From Poa pratensis (taxonomy: Eukaryota; Streptophyta; Magnoliopsida; Poales; Poaceae), in contig CAMZMU010000059.1 in assembly GCA_947311845.1 (NCBI GenBank), positions 40,680,982 through 40,744,981 of the forward strand: DNA of 64,000 nt, given 5' to 3'. Within the stretch, counting starts at the first letter, position 1. Each line of letters opens with the position of its first letter. The position numbers were made by a program, and so were the translations under genes. The notes under the pieces were generated by a model. That model was not told the origin of the DNA. It saw only the letters and a program-made list of their open reading frames with translations, and made no database searches. Shown here one piece after another: positions 44,977-56,706 of this stretch.

Positions 44977-47226
44977 ATGGAGGCGGACAGCAAGGCGGCG
45001 ACGGGCGGCCGCTTTTTTGAGAACCTGGGCACGGTGGAAGGGCGGCTGGTGCGGCTGGAAGTGGTGGTGCTGCTGAGCGCGCTGGTGCTGGCGGTGCTGG
45101 TGCTGTACGGCTCCACCCGGCGCCGGAGCAGCGACCGCCTGCTCCGGGGCGTCATGTGGATGGCCTACTCCCTCTCCTACGTCGTGGTCACCTACGCCGT
45201 GGGCATCATCCAGGACGGGCCCTTCCACGGCGAGACCTTCGTGCTGTGGGCGACGGCGCTGCTGCTGATCCAGGCCAGCGCGTACGCCGCGCCCGTGCAC
45301 AGCCGCCGCGACGTGGACCAGCGGAAGAAGCTGCTGCTGCAGCACGTCCTCCAGACGGGCCTTGTGCTCTGGCTCGTCCTCAACGCCACCGGCACCAACG
45401 CCAGCTACCGCGCCGCCATCTGGGCCTTCTGGAGCCTCAACGTGCTCAAGACCGCCGCCAAGATCTGCGAGATGGTCAAGGCCAGCCTCCCCGACCGCTC
45501 CGTCAAGGTCGTTGCCGAGTACATGGACGTCGAGGAGTCCCTCGCCGCCGCCGACCTGCAGCCGGCCGATCCCAAGACCATGACAGGGTACAGGTACCTC
45601 TTCCACGGCGAGGACACAATGGAGCTGAGCCACGAGTACGGCCGCCTGTCCCGGGAGGAGATACTGATGCAGAGCAACTGCAAGTCCGTCGTCACCATCG
45701 ACCGGGTGTACCGGTGGATCGACGAGCAGGGGTACAGCGAAGTCGAGAAGGACATGGCCAAGGACTTCTGTCTCGCCTTCGCGCTCTTCAAGCTGCTCAA
45801 GCGCCGGTTCTACGGCTACGTACCGGCGGAGGCAGGCTCGGCCAAGGCGTTGAACCTCGTCCTCAATGGCCTCATCCATCACCAGGTCCACCACCCGCAC
45901 CATCACCACTGGGACATCGCCACCGGCCCCGAGCCCGCCTTCCGGGTCGTCGAGGCGGAGCTCTCGTTCCTCTACGACTTCTTCTACACCCGGAATATCG
46001 TGCTGGTCGGGGTCAGGACCTACATCTTCATCGCCGTCGTCATTCTGGCGCTGACCATGTGGACGACGTTCTTTGGCACGCTCGGCCCGGACTACCGCCG
46101 CCTCCGGATCGGCGTCAAGGACCTGGACCGCTCCGTCACTGTGGTGGTGATCGTGATCACCGCGGTGCTGGAGCTGTGCCAGGCGCTGGCGGCGTTCTCC
46201 AACAACTGGCGTTACACCAAGACGGTGTACCGGTGCGTGCGCGACGGCCAGCTATGGCACAAGAAGCGGCGCGGCGGGCACTTCTGGTGGAAGGAGAGCA
46301 TCACGCCGCCGGAGGCGAGGTACTGGGAGGACAAGATCGGCGAGTACGTGCTGCTGAAGCGGTACAGCCACAGGCCGCTGAACCTGCTGTCGTGGATGAC
46401 GCTGTACCTGGTGGAGCCCCGGCGGCAGGGGCAGAAGCGGGAACGGAGGAAGGAGTTGCCTGTGCAGGTCCGGCACGCCGTGCTAATGTCCTTCAAGGCG
46501 AGCAGCGGACGCCTCAGCAACGGCGTATCGACGTTGAGGAGGCACAGCCTGCTGCCGCGGCTGGAGTGGGCGTGCAAGTTCACGAAGGTGACGGACCAGA
46601 TCCTGGTGTGGCACATCGTCACCACGCGCTGCGACTGGTCGAGCCACCATCATCGTCCTCGTCGGCGTCATGGTGATGACGATGATCGTACCGACGGCGG
46701 CGGCGACAACTGGCTAGTGGCGACGAAGCTGTCGAACTACTGCGCGTACCTGGTGGCGTTCGTGCCGGACATGCTGCCGGACCCGAGCTACAACGCGGAG
46801 CAGATCTTCGACACGGCGGTGCGGCAGACGCGGTGTCACCTGGCCAAATGCGGGACCAAGCAGGAGATCCTGGCGCAGCTGGAGAAGATCGAGTACAACG
46901 AGCGGAAGTACATGGAAGGCCTGGAGGCGGGAGTTGGCGTGGAGGAGAGGGCGGGCAGCAGCACCATCGTCGAGAAGGCGGCGCTGCTCGGCGGGCAGCT
47001 CGCGGCAGCCGTGGGTCGGGACGAGGAGCGGCTGTGGGAGGTGCTGGCCGAGTTCTGGGCGGAGCTCTTGCTGTTCCTCGCGCCGTCCGATAATGTGGAC
47101 GCCCACGCCGAGATGCTCGGCGCCGGTGGCGAGTTCATGACGCAGCTGTGGGCGCTGCTCGCCCACGCCGGCGTCCTCGAACGCCCGGCCGCCGGTACCG
47201 CGACGTTCACGGCCACGGCAACGTGA
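44977..47226 (+). CDS. DUF4220/DUF594 membrane protein, copy 2
   Basis: A second gene with the same 749-residue translation as the one at 39,090, arranged head to tail. It has the same predicted membrane segments, histidine cluster and C-terminal DUF594 domain. About 1.5 kb of upstream and 2.1 kb of downstream sequence are the same too, so the two copies should be regulated alike, apart from position effects. If the duplication is real and not an assembly product, gene dosage is doubled. Confidence 0.9.
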   Translation: MEADSKAATGGRFFENLGTVEGRLVRLEVVVLLSALVLAVLVLYGSTRRRSSDRLLRGVMWMAYSLSYVVVTYAVGIIQDGPFHGETFVLWATALLLIQASAYAAPVHSRRDVDQRKKLLLQHVLQTGLVLWLVLNATGTNASYRAAIWAFWSLNVLKTAAKICEMVKASLPDRSVKVVAEYMDVEESLAAADLQPADPKTMTGYRYLFHGEDTMELSHEYGRLSREEILMQSNCKSVVTIDRVYRWIDEQGYSEVEKDMAKDFCLAFALFKLLKRRFYGYVPAEAGSAKALNLVLNGLIHHQVHHPHHHHWDIATGPEPAFRVVEAELSFLYDFFYTRNIVLVGVRTYIFIAVVILALTMWTTFFGTLGPDYRRLRIGVKDLDRSVTVVVIVITAVLELCQALAAFSNNWRYTKTVYRCVRDGQLWHKKRRGGHFWWKESITPPEARYWEDKIGEYVLLKRYSHRPLNLLSWMTLYLVEPRRQGQKRERRKELPVQVRHAVLMSFKASSGRLSNGVSTLRRHSLLPRLEWACKFTKVTDQILVWHIVTTRCDWSSHHHRPRRRHGDDDDRTDGGGDNWLVATKLSNYCAYLVAFVPDMLPDPSYNAEQIFDTAVRQTRCHLAKCGTKQEILAQLEKIEYNERKYMEGLEAGVGVEERAGSSTIVEKAALLGGQLAAAVGRDEERLWEVLAEFWAELLLFLAPSDNVDAHAEMLGAGGEFMTQLWALLAHAGVLERPAAGTATFTATAT

Positions 47227-48786
47227 TCGGTTTAGCTCCGAACGAAAGAGAAAAAGCTCTGACATTCCGTTGCTTCGATCGATGCTCTATCTCTGCGCCC
47301 GTTGCGACGTCGTTGTAGTTCACTTCAGTGAGTCATCGTGGCGATCGAAATTTAACGCGTTTTGGTTGGAGGGAGGTTGGTGATGTACGTGTCTCTCTCG
47401 CCGCCGTTCAACGATTCCAGCTCGGGGAAACGGCTGACGAGGGCCCCTTTAGCACATAAAAGTTGATCTGCCGCTGAGATAGTTTTCACAGCCTTATCGG
47501 AAAAGATACTGATATAACCTGCTCCGTAGCATCAACTCAATAATGTGGCATTTTTGTGTAAGAACTAACAAGATGATCATAGGCTATGATCTTGTCGAGT
47601 ACATCTTTCTAAATACTAAGCTGGAGCCCTCTCCTTCTCCCACATGTCCACATTATGATAGACCCCACTTAACTCACTTTATTTATTTATAGTTCATAGT
47701 TTTAAATTCAGTTTGAAAAAAAAGCTCCCTAGAATTGGTGCCCTCTCTTTCTCCGACATGTCCACATCATGGTAGACCCCACTTAGCTCACTTTATCTAT
47801 AGTTCATAGTTTAAAATTCAATATGAAAAAAATTATCTTGGATATATACATATGTTTGTACTTATCTGCTAAATTTTTGGTGAACTAAAAGGGGATTCCC
47901 ATCTATAAAAAAAGAAAATTGTGGTTGTAAAAAAGGAAAAATAGCTCAGTTTCCCCTTAAAATTGCTCTTTTTGTGTAGACCAAAATATAAAAAAATCTT
48001 CTATAGTGCGTACAATATGTACACGTAGTTGTATCTTTTATTTCAAAATATTGAAACCTAAACATGTTGTTTTGATTTTTTTTAAAGATATGCGGTGAGT
48101 TCGGAGCTACTTGCGCTATCCGACAACTCTCTCTTATCTTTGCCGCCAGCGTCCACCATAGCGTCGCGCAACCTGTGTCATGCGACACCATTTCTCTCCC
48201 TCCGCCTCCCTCGAGTCATATTCTACCGAAGTTTGCTCGTCTCTCCGCACACACCTCTGGCTCCATCAAGCACCTGGGACAACAGGGCACCTTCATCCCT
48301 GATCTCATGACTCAAGTCCATTGCTAACTTGCACGCCACGTGCGCTCACTCTGGTGGGCACCCAACGCCAGTGAGTGACCTGAAAGACTTCTTACAACTC
48401 TCTCAGTAGTTGCACGTGAACACCCATGTCGCCTCTCGCATCGGCCGCCGTTGTCACCGTTGCTGTCAGTAGTGCTCGACTCAGTGGTGGTGGCAGCTGC
48501 GGTTGAAACCGTGAACGACAAATCGATGGTGAATGGGGGTGGAAGGATGAGTTATACGCCTCGTTGTTGGATGCCACCTATTACTGATGAAAGATTATGT
48601 GGGTATTTATCCGTGAACTTTTTTCTGCGATATATTTGCTTATATCTCACTTGTATTCAGAGAACGAGTCAAATTATGTAAGAAAATGCATGTGTGTATT
48701 TTATAGATGGTTGAATGCATACACTAAAAAGGACATATGTTTGCCTAGCCTCAGTTGCAATCATTAGAGTGTAGAAAAGTTGCAAT
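47227..48786 (+). other. 3' flank of the second DUF4220 gene
   Basis: Same content as 41,340-42,897, including the diverged tandem repeat. It has one extra A in a homopolymer at about 47,990. No gene is supported. Confidence 0.5.
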
Positions 48787-50164
48787 CTTCAGTAAGGTCG
48801 ACCATTCGACCAGGGTTAAGCACACCCACGCTCGGGCGCGATTTCTTCGGTGGTCGTGGGGAAGCGAGCGAATCAGAGGCACCTCGAGTGGCGCCGTCAT
48901 CGACTCCGTCCTGTCTTCTTCCTTTTCCTCCGAGTCAGCGGTGTCTTCCTCATCGCGCGACCGCTTCTGCTTGCCCTGCACCTCAGCATCGCCCTCATCG
49001 GCTTCTGGCGTGTGTGCAGTGGCAAGTGAGGCCATCTCATCATCAGAATCTGCCTCGAGTGGCTCATTGTCTGGCACTGGGCCGCTCTCCGGCAAGGGAG
49101 GCATTGACTCATACATTTTGTGTCCCTACACACAAAAACAGCAAAGGATTCAACATCACACATGCATAAAATATCAACCGAGATATAGTATTAACTGTTA
49201 CCACTGGTAGAGGGTTGCTGGTTTCATAAGGAGGCACAGGCGAGTTCATCTCGCAGGGATCTTCATCAGTCAATTTGGTAAGGCTTCTTACCAACTTCTC
49301 CGCCTCCGCATCAGAAAGCTCCACTGCACGCGAGCGGGTTGGATCAGAAGAACCACTATATCCCCACATAGCATGTGCTCGGGCTCGAAGGAGTTGCACT
49401 CGCCTCTTGGCCATAATGGCTAGCAGATGGATGCCCGTGACCTCTCGACCAACAGTGGTCTGAAGCTTCAGCACCTTCTCCATCAAACTATCAGCCTCTT
49501 CGGCTTCGACTCCGGTCGGCTGGGCAATCCAGGATGGCCTCTTCTTCACCAGGGCGTCTGCGTCAAAGGAAGGCAACCCGAAGGATTGGGCGCCTATGGT
49601 CACATCCTTGATATAGAACCACTTCTGGCTCCATCCTTGCACAGACTCCAGGAAGTTGATTTTGAAGTACTCGACATCAGGTCGAGCCTGTACTCCAAAA
49701 CCACCAGGTCTCTTGGCGCTGTGCTGGCGCTTGACGTTGAAGATGCGGCGGAACAGACCAAAGTGGGGTGCGACGCCCAAGAAGCACTCGCAAAGGACGA
49801 AAAAACACGCAATGTGCAAAATCCCATTGGGCGTAAAATCGTGCAATTGCACTCCATACACGTGCATCAGTGCACGAAGAAAGTTGTGAACAGGGAAGGA
49901 GAATCCCCTGTTCACAAAATCAACAAAGCAGACCCGCTCATTGGGGCTTGGGCGCGGGATTACCTCGGCGCCGGGGATGCGAACTTGCGAGGTGTCCTCA
50001 GGAATCAGCCCGTCGTTCCGCAGGCCGGTGAGCATCCTCTTGCTGCAGGTGCACTTGGTCCAAGCGCCCTTGTCCCTCTTCAAACCGCTGGCAGCGGCTC
50101 CAGCGGCGCTGTCCGCCGATGCGTTCGCAGTACTCCTGCCCCTTCGGGTGGTGGGCTTCGTCAT
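48787..50164 (-). pseudogene. Gypsy antisense gene (Transposase_28-type), 5' part
   Basis: Many plant Gypsy elements carry an extra gene on the opposite strand; this one has the domain listed as 'putative gypsy type transposon' (Transposase_28, PF04195). The first exon (50,164 down to 49,202) starts MTKPTTRRGRSTANASAD and is intact. The domain signature includes RVCFVDFVNRGFSFPVHNFL, YGVQLHDFTPNGILHIACF and LCECFLGVAPHFGLFRRIF. An intron at 49,126-49,201 has good GT-AG signals, and exon 2 begins GHKMYESMPPLPESG. Exon 2 is acidic and ends in PPKKSRPSVGV-like sequence near 48,800, where the gene is cut. The biological role of the product is unknown. Confidence 0.75.
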
Positions 50165-51515
50165 TGCGATGGTGGTTGCAAAAGCTTCGCTAGGAGGCTA
50201 TGGTGATGCGCGAGGAGGACAAAGAAGCAGCGGCGGAGAGCAAATGGCAAGTAAAAAATACTATTTACGCCGCTGCAACCTTTTAACCTCAACGCAAAAG
50301 AAGCAAATCCAACTGTACACGTGGCAGCCACGGAGGGCAACCGTCGCCGGCCACTCCGCCCACTACGCATGGGAATCTAGGAACTACCATCATGGCCCCG
50401 GAGAAATCATGCCTGAACGGTCAAATCCAGTCCAAACGGCTGCACAATGGGCCCACAAGACGTGTCACGTCCCATCCTTCACAGCGTAGCGCACGCCACC
50501 GTGTGTCAGGCGGCGCAGTCGCCATAAAACGTCATCCCTGACGACACTTCAGCAGATTTGTCCAGAAAAGATTTTGGGTTCGACCAATGCTTATCAATCA
50601 CTCGATTGTTTTCAAGTGGATGGTCACTCGACCGTTTCCTCGACTGAGGAATATCACTCCCATCGGGAGCATATCAAAAATTTCTTCGACTGAAGATGCT
50701 CAAAGATAAAATGATGTTGATTTTATCCTCCATTACAAGCAATACAGCATAATCTCGGGGGCTACTCCCATCGGGAGCGCTGTCGCGCACCCGATAGAAT
50801 TACGGCAAAAAGATTTCTTTGACTAACATATGCAGGAAAAGAATATTTTGAGATTATCCTCCATTGCAAGCAATAAAGCACAATCTCGGGCGCTACTCCC
50901 ATCGGGACCGCTGTCGCGCACCCGATAAAATAATATCAAAAGGGTCAGTCGACACATATATCGACTCTGTTCATGTACAAAATCATACTCGAAACATTCC
51001 CGAGTTGCGTCCGTCGCAAATACCTCGTATGCTGCACGCATAGTGTAAAGGTAAGACCCGCCGAATTTTCGAGCTGGGCTAAACACCGTTCCAGCAACGT
51101 CAATCCTTATACTTTCCGTGTCAGCAGACATTATGAAAAATCCCGACGGACGCGTTGGGTAAAATTCAAAGTTATACTGCAGATCGACTCAGTAAGACCT
51201 CAAGCGGCCTAGTCGAGTCTGACCAGTTTGTTCCAGATTCGAGTCCGGGGATTCGAGTTTGATTGAAAACTAGTAAGGTTTTACCCGAATGTGTAGTTAA
51301 CCAGTCCCGATCCGTCGAGTGTACTGGGCCTACTAAGCTATTATCCCTTGATTTTCATAAGCAAAAACCACAGTCGATGAAATACTCGACATAGCCAACA
51401 TGTGCTATTCATACAGGAATTCCAATTATGATATACAGAATACAAAGCATATGACGTGCACTTACGAAAGAGTCTATGCCCGATTCTTCGAGTCAGACAA
51501 GTACTCGGGGGCTAC
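50165..51515 (+). other. Gypsy 3' non-coding region
   Basis: No gene. Two tandem segments at about 50,740-50,800 and 50,865-50,930 share AATCTCGGG, CTACTCCCATCGGGA and CGCGCACCCGAT. The final ACTCGGGGGCTAC at 51,503-51,515 is the likely polypurine-tract region, immediately before the LTR. Confidence 0.6.
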
Positions 51516-52009
51516 TGACAAAGCTATACATCTCGGGTACCCTACCGTGAGGGTACCTGGTGCACGTAATGACAAAGGCCCAATAGCGAAGAGCCTACAC
51601 GAAGCCCAGGTCAAGAGGCCCAAGAAGATGGAGTGCCATCCAAGATTAGACATAGGCATAGTCGGTTTAGAACTTTCCATATGTGTAAACTAGGTCGGTT
51701 AAGAACTCTCGAGACCCAGCCTATTTAAAGGCTGGGAGGGGTGCCGATCTAGGGACAAGCCATACTCGAACCACCAAAGCTCTTGCGAGATTGACATCTC
51801 GCCGGAGCCACCTTGTAACCTCATAATCTCTCACGATCAATAACAGACAAAGGAAGTAGGGTCTTTACCTCCACCCGAGGGGCCTGAACCTGGGTAAATC
51901 TTTGCCTCTGCTTGTCAGCCGACGAAACTACCAGTACTACCACGTTCTCTCCCCATAATCTCAACCCTAGGTCCTTAACCATGGGATTTGATGAGGGTAC
52001 ACCTCGTCA
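51516..52009 (+). repeat. Gypsy LTR (494 bp)
   Basis: It starts TGACAAAGCTATACATC after a polypurine-like GGGGGCTAC and ends ACACCTCGTCA two bases before TGGCGCCGTCTGTGGGAA. The TG...CA ends and the position between PPT and PBS fix the boundaries. Only this LTR is in the window, so the ends could not be checked against a partner. Confidence 0.7.
51722..51730 (+). promoter_or_regulatory. TATA-like box in the LTR
   Basis: TATTTAAAG lies about 200 bases into the LTR, followed by GGCTGGGAGGGG. The position suits an LTR promoter that drives the genomic transcript. Confidence 0.5.
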
Positions 52010-52011
52010 AT

Positions 52012-52029
52012 TGGCGCCGTCTGTGGGAA
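52012..52029 (+). other. Primer-binding site
   Basis: TGGCGCCGTCTGTGGGAA starts with TGG (complement of the CCA end of a tRNA) two bases after the LTR. The TGGCGCC opening is common in Triticeae Gypsy elements. The tRNA was not determined. Confidence 0.75.
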
Positions 52030-54860
52030 AGAATAGTGCTGGACTCGCGGCTTCTTCGGTTCCATCAGAAAACGGCGACTCGCCGATCGGATCTACAAAC
52101 GGCAACTCGCCAGCTGCATCAACAAACCAGAACTCACCGACTCGGCGGCACACGGCAACTCGCCGGCTCACTCGACAAACGGCAACACGCCAGCTTCACC
52201 CGCAAAAAGCGTATCGGATCCTCTGATGGATTTCGAGCCACACTCGCCAGGATTCAGGAGGCCTTCTCCGATCTCGAGTCAGGTTTGGGTTTAACCGTTG
52301 GTTCGTTCAATTTTTTCGTCAACAAGCTTGGTGTGCAGGACTTGACGGATCCACGCCAACTCGCGACTTCCGCACCCGAGGCTCCATCGGTTGCGGCTCC
52401 TTCGACTGCGGACCCTCAACTGTGTCCATACCATCGTCGACCCTCCAAGCTTGTTCGTCTGTCAACTCGAGAGATGAACAAGCTCATCGACGAACTCCAG
52501 GAGAGGAGGCCGAATCAGCATACCCATAAACGATCCCGAGCTCGATCTCCCACTCGAGGATAGTTTCGACTGCGGGATCTCCCTCAGCGACTTCGACGAA
52601 CTGAACTCATATCGACAGCACGTCGACTCGAGATCTGCACCACAACAACAACCTCGACTCGAGATTCATAACAACTCGTGGCGCCGAGATGAGCATAGGA
52701 GATAAGGCATCGACAGCGAGATCCGTCCAGAGGGACCACTCGACGTTCATATCGACTCCGACATGAGCCTTGATGATGATGTCGAGTCCATGACGGGACT
52801 CGAAGACACACATACATACCCTCGGGTGATACCCCAGCAGGTCTACGTCACCATCGCCGCAGAATCATCAGATGCTGCGGCCAGCCGCAGGCCTACAGAA
52901 TTCCCGTGCACAGTACTATGCCGGACGGAGTACAACTCTCACAATCACTGCTGAGATGGCAGCAAAAGCAGATAAAGTCATCAAGGAGTGCACAATGATG
53001 CCAGCAGACGCAACACAAGAGGAGATGTTGACCTTCCAGTACTTCAACTGGCAGGAATCACTTCGACTGCGCAGGTCAGAGCAACACTCGAAGAACGCAA
53101 AAAGCAAGCTAGCTTGCGAGTGCGCGAAGAAGACAGCTCTCCCTGAGCTCCACCGGGCGAGCAGACACAAGGCCCAGATCAAGGTTGTCACACCTCTCGC
53201 CAGACGAGAGGGCGGCACTCACCCGCAACTTAGGCAACTCTTTCATGACATACGGAAGAAGGAGTGCCAGTACCCAAAACAGCTGCGGGTGCCCTCTTCA
53301 CCGCTGCAGCATACCTAGAGGCAATCAAGCCTCCAGCTGATGACCCCAATGCAAAACTGCATCGCCAGCAGATCAAATCACTCGCCTTAGCGGCGAAGGC
53401 CATACGCCAAATCCCACAGCTCCAGGAGGGAGTCGAGACCGTGCCTAGTGACACACGTCGGAAGAGCATAATCACAGTGGCCGTCGCCACCACTCGAAGG
53501 AAAGAAGCGGCTCACGCAGGCGCAGTCCAGGAGCAGATCACGCAGATCTTACAGTAGCGACTCATACTCTGATCGAGAGCCTCAGCATGGAGCTCTGTGC
53601 TTCACTCGACGCGTCCGCGAGACACGGATGCCCAAAGGGTTCAAACTCACATCTGAACACCCAAGTACACGGGTCGACAGGAACCTTCAGGATGGCTGGA
53701 AGACTACAGGCTGGCTGTCGCGTGCCAGCGAGGCACAAACACCACAGCCATGCAATACATACGACTCATGCTCGAAGGCACAGCCCGCGACTGGCTCAAG
53801 GCCCTACCTCCATCAAAGTACGACTCGTGGGATCACTTCCGCGATGACTTCATCAAAAACTTCGAGCCTCTATGTGAGCGCCCAAAAACGTTCGAGGAGC
53901 TGCGAGCTGTGTTCAACGTTCAGACGAAACGTTGAGGTCATACATCAGACGATGGACTGAGATACGCAACTCAGTCGGAGTAATTTCAGAAGATATGGCC
54001 ATGGATGCTTTCATAATGGGACTCGCCAGGCGGACCTCAAAGAAGCACTTGGTCGCAAAAAGCCAACCTCTGTGGCTAACCTCTTGATGACCGCGACTGA
54101 GTGGGCAGACGGAGAAGACATGGCGCGCACCACACGCGGGTCCTCACCCCGTGACAATCATGAAAGCGGCAGTCGAAGCCGCAGAGACTCGTACAGAGAC
54201 GACCGAAGGCGCAAACGTTCAAAACGTCACTACGACGATGACAGACCCGAATTCATGGCGGCTGGGTTCTCCACACCCCGCAATGACCAGACAGAAGCGA
54301 CCGACGGTCAGAAGATCGAGACAGTCGAGATGATCGACGGACAGTCGAGATGATCGCCGAGACAGTCGAGACCGCGGCCAACGCAGTGATAGCTACAAGA
54401 GGAAGGACTGGCGCAAGTCACGGGCACAATCTGAGCGATCATTCGAAGAAAAGATGGATGCTGATTGCAGATTCCACCTGTACAAGGGGACGACGGAAAA
54501 CTGCGCTCCAATCACTCGATGAGAAACTGCAGGGAGTTCGACCAAATGGCGACTGATTACGTAAATCTCAGAAAGGCAGCAGCCGCACAAGCACCTGCAC
54601 CCGTGCCTCAGCCAAACAACGTGCCTGTTCTGATGGCACCACCTCCACCACCACAGCCTGCAGCAGGCGGAAACTCGCGGGTGCCATACACATACCTCGG
54701 GTGGACGAACCACAGTACCCTCCCCCCAAGGGCAGATGTACATGATACAGAAAGGTCGCCCTTCCAACAGGGAGCAAAAACTTCGCACTCGACAAGTAAA
54801 CATGGCGGTCATGTCACCTCCGCTGTAACTGAATTCTTGAAGGGTTCTGAAACGCAATAA
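52030..54860 (+). pseudogene. Gypsy gag, broken
   Basis: Gag builds the particle. The translation is spread over several frames. The first part (52,030-52,560) includes a low-complexity stretch of NGNSP-like units and then FFVNKLGVQDLTDPRQLATS. The capsid-type domain is recognisable at 53,750-53,935 as ARDWLKALPPSKYDSWDHF and KNFEPLCERPKTFEELRAVF. A basic, arginine-rich part lies at 54,150-54,260 (RRKRSKRHYDDDRPEF). The last part, 54,465-54,860, is proline-rich with CREFDQMATDYVNLRK. Frame changes occur at about 52,230, 52,600, 53,320, 53,560, 53,940, 54,350 and 54,480. I could not find a clear zinc knuckle. Confidence 0.7.
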
Positions 54861-54889
54861 GCTTCAGCAGAGAGGACCACCCTCCATCG

Positions 54890-55540
54890 GTTGTTCGCCC
54901 AGGGCACTCTGCTCTGGTACTCGACGCGCAAATTGGAGGCTACGCCATGTCCAAGGTCTTCATGGATGGTGGCAGCGGCATAAACATCATCTTCGCAGAT
55001 ACGCTCCGCAAAATGAACAGGTCAGTCGAAAACCTGCCAAGATCTTCAAATACCTTCCACGGTATCGTCCAGGAAAGCAATAAGCCCAGAAGGCACCATA
55101 CAACTCGACGTAACGTTCGGGGACAAGAACCACTTCAGGACAAGTCGATTGAGTTCGAAGTTGTCGACTGGAAGTCACAATACCATGCTATACTTGGACG
55201 CCCGACGTTCGCTCGATTCATGGCGGTGCCACATTACGCATACCTCCAGCTGAAGATGCCTGGACCAAAAGGAGTAATCACAGTCAAGGGAACTTCCAAA
55301 AGTCTGACTCTTGCGACCGAGAATTCAGCAAAATCTCTGAGATGTTTGGCATGGAAGCAACACTCGCTGATCTAGCGGTCTCCAACGATCGAACACTTAT
55401 GCCAGAACACAAAAAGGTGGCAGTCGACAGAGCATTCAATGCCACCAATGACACAAGATCGCATCAGGTGCACCCGACTGACCCGACCAAGACAGTCAAT
55501 GTCTCGTCGAGTCTGCCTATCGCATAGGAAAGCGCGCTCG
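54890..55540 (+). pseudogene. Gypsy protease region
   Basis: The aspartic protease motif appears as VFMDGGSGINIIFADTLRKM at about 54,957; plant Gypsy elements often have DGGSG here in place of DTGSS. Downstream, FEVVDWKSQYHAILGRPTFA gives the conserved ILGRP element near 55,190. Frames shift at about 55,060-55,090 and at 55,370, and a TAG occurs at 55,526. The region connects gag to the reverse transcriptase. Confidence 0.75.
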
Positions 55541-55544
55541 TCGA

Positions 55545-56648
55545 ATTCCTCCGTGAGAACTGGGATATATTTGCATGGTGTCCAGCCGACATGCCAGGTA
55601 TTCCCAGGGAATTCGCCGAGCACTCTCTCCATTATTTCCAGATGCTAAACCAGTCAAGCAAACAATGCGCCGCATATCCGGCCCAAAAAGAACTGCAGTC
55701 GAAGCCGAAGTCGACAGGCTACTCGCAGCAGGATTCATCAGAGAGATCAAGAAATCACAATGGGTGGCCAACCCCGTACTCGTAGAGAAGAAGCACACAG
55801 ATATCCTTCGGATGTGCGTAGATTTTACAGCACTCAATAAGTGTTGTCCAAAGGATCACTTTCCACTACCTCGAATCGACCAGATCGTCGACTCCACCGC
55901 CGGGTGCGCTCGCTTGTCCTTCCTGGATGCTTACTCGGGTTACCACCAGATAAGGATGAAGGAAGAGGATGAAGAGAAAACGGCGTTCATAACCCCACTC
56001 GGGGTCTACTGCTACACCACAATGCCTTTCGGGCTCAAGAACGCAGGCGCAACCTACCAGCGCATGATGCAAGATTGCCTCAAGAAGCAAATTGGGCGAA
56101 ACGTCCAGGTCTATGTAGATGACATCGTCATCACCACAAGAGAGGAAAACACACTACTCGATGACTTGCGAGAGACATTCGCAAACCTCAAACGCTTCCA
56201 CATCAAGCTCAACCCGAAGAAGTGCACGTTCGGCGTGCCAGCCGGGCAACTCCTCGGGTATCTAGTCTCAGCTCGAGGAATCGAGGCGGACCCGGAGAAA
56301 ATACAGGCCATCTTGACGATGCAAAGGCCTTCAAAGCTCCATGACGTGCAAAAATTAGCGGGTCGAGTGGCAGCGCTCAGTCGATTCATCAGCAAGCTAG
56401 GCGAAAAAGCACTCCCGTTCTATCGACTGATGAAGAAAGCAGATAAATTCGAGTGGACGCCAGAAGCCGAAGCAGCCTTCACGGACCTCAAGCGAGTCCT
56501 CACAAGCCCTCCAATCCTCGTCGCACCAAGGGAACGCGAGCCATACCTATATGTCTCTGCAACTAACAGGGTGGTGAGCACCGTACTGGTAGTCGAACGA
56601 AGGAGGAGGGACACGCCCAAAGCATACAACGTCCAGTCTATTACTTGA
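55545..56648 (+). pseudogene. Gypsy reverse transcriptase
   Basis: This domain copies the RNA into DNA. The frame is open over 357 codons from 55,575. It contains VDRLLAAGFIREIKKSQW, then RMCVDFTALNKCCPKDHFPL, RLSFLDAYSGYHQI and TMPFGLKNAGATYQRMM. The catalytic motif is VYVDDIVIT (about 56,110). LLGYLVSARGIEADPEKIQA follows in the connection, and the start of the RT-type RNase H is seen in EWTPEAEAAFTDLKRVLTS. The frame ends in TGA at about 56,646 after a likely small shift near 56,620. It is the best preserved part of the element. Confidence 0.9.
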
Positions 56649-56706
56649 GTGAAGTGCTCTCCACATCAAAGCAGCGGTACCCGCACTATCAAAGCTGGCC
56701 TACGCC

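Larger units (their letters stand above)
43469..49354 (+). repeat. Tandem duplication, unit 2
   Basis: Unit 2 copies unit 1. A single extra base (G at 43,468) lies between the units. Sequence then diverges at 49,355, where unit 2 continues into the rest of the Gypsy remnant. Unit 2 is therefore the copy still joined to its original right-hand flank, and unit 1 to its left-hand flank. Confidence 0.95.
48787..51515 (+). mobile_element. Truncated 3' part of a Gypsy element
   Basis: This stretch matches 61,565-64,000, the 3' internal region of the full Gypsy element, in the same order and orientation, with small indels. Homology begins at TCTTCAGTAAGGTCGACC, in the middle of an exon of the antisense gene. 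It then runs without a break into the LTR at 51,516. So it is the tail of an upstream element that shares this LTR with the downstream one. Confidence 0.8.

Noticed and set aside
49427..50206. 259-codon plus-strand frame, and 62,367-63,032
   Set aside because: They lie opposite the Transposase_28 exon and mirror its codon pattern; the minus-strand frame has the recognisable domain.
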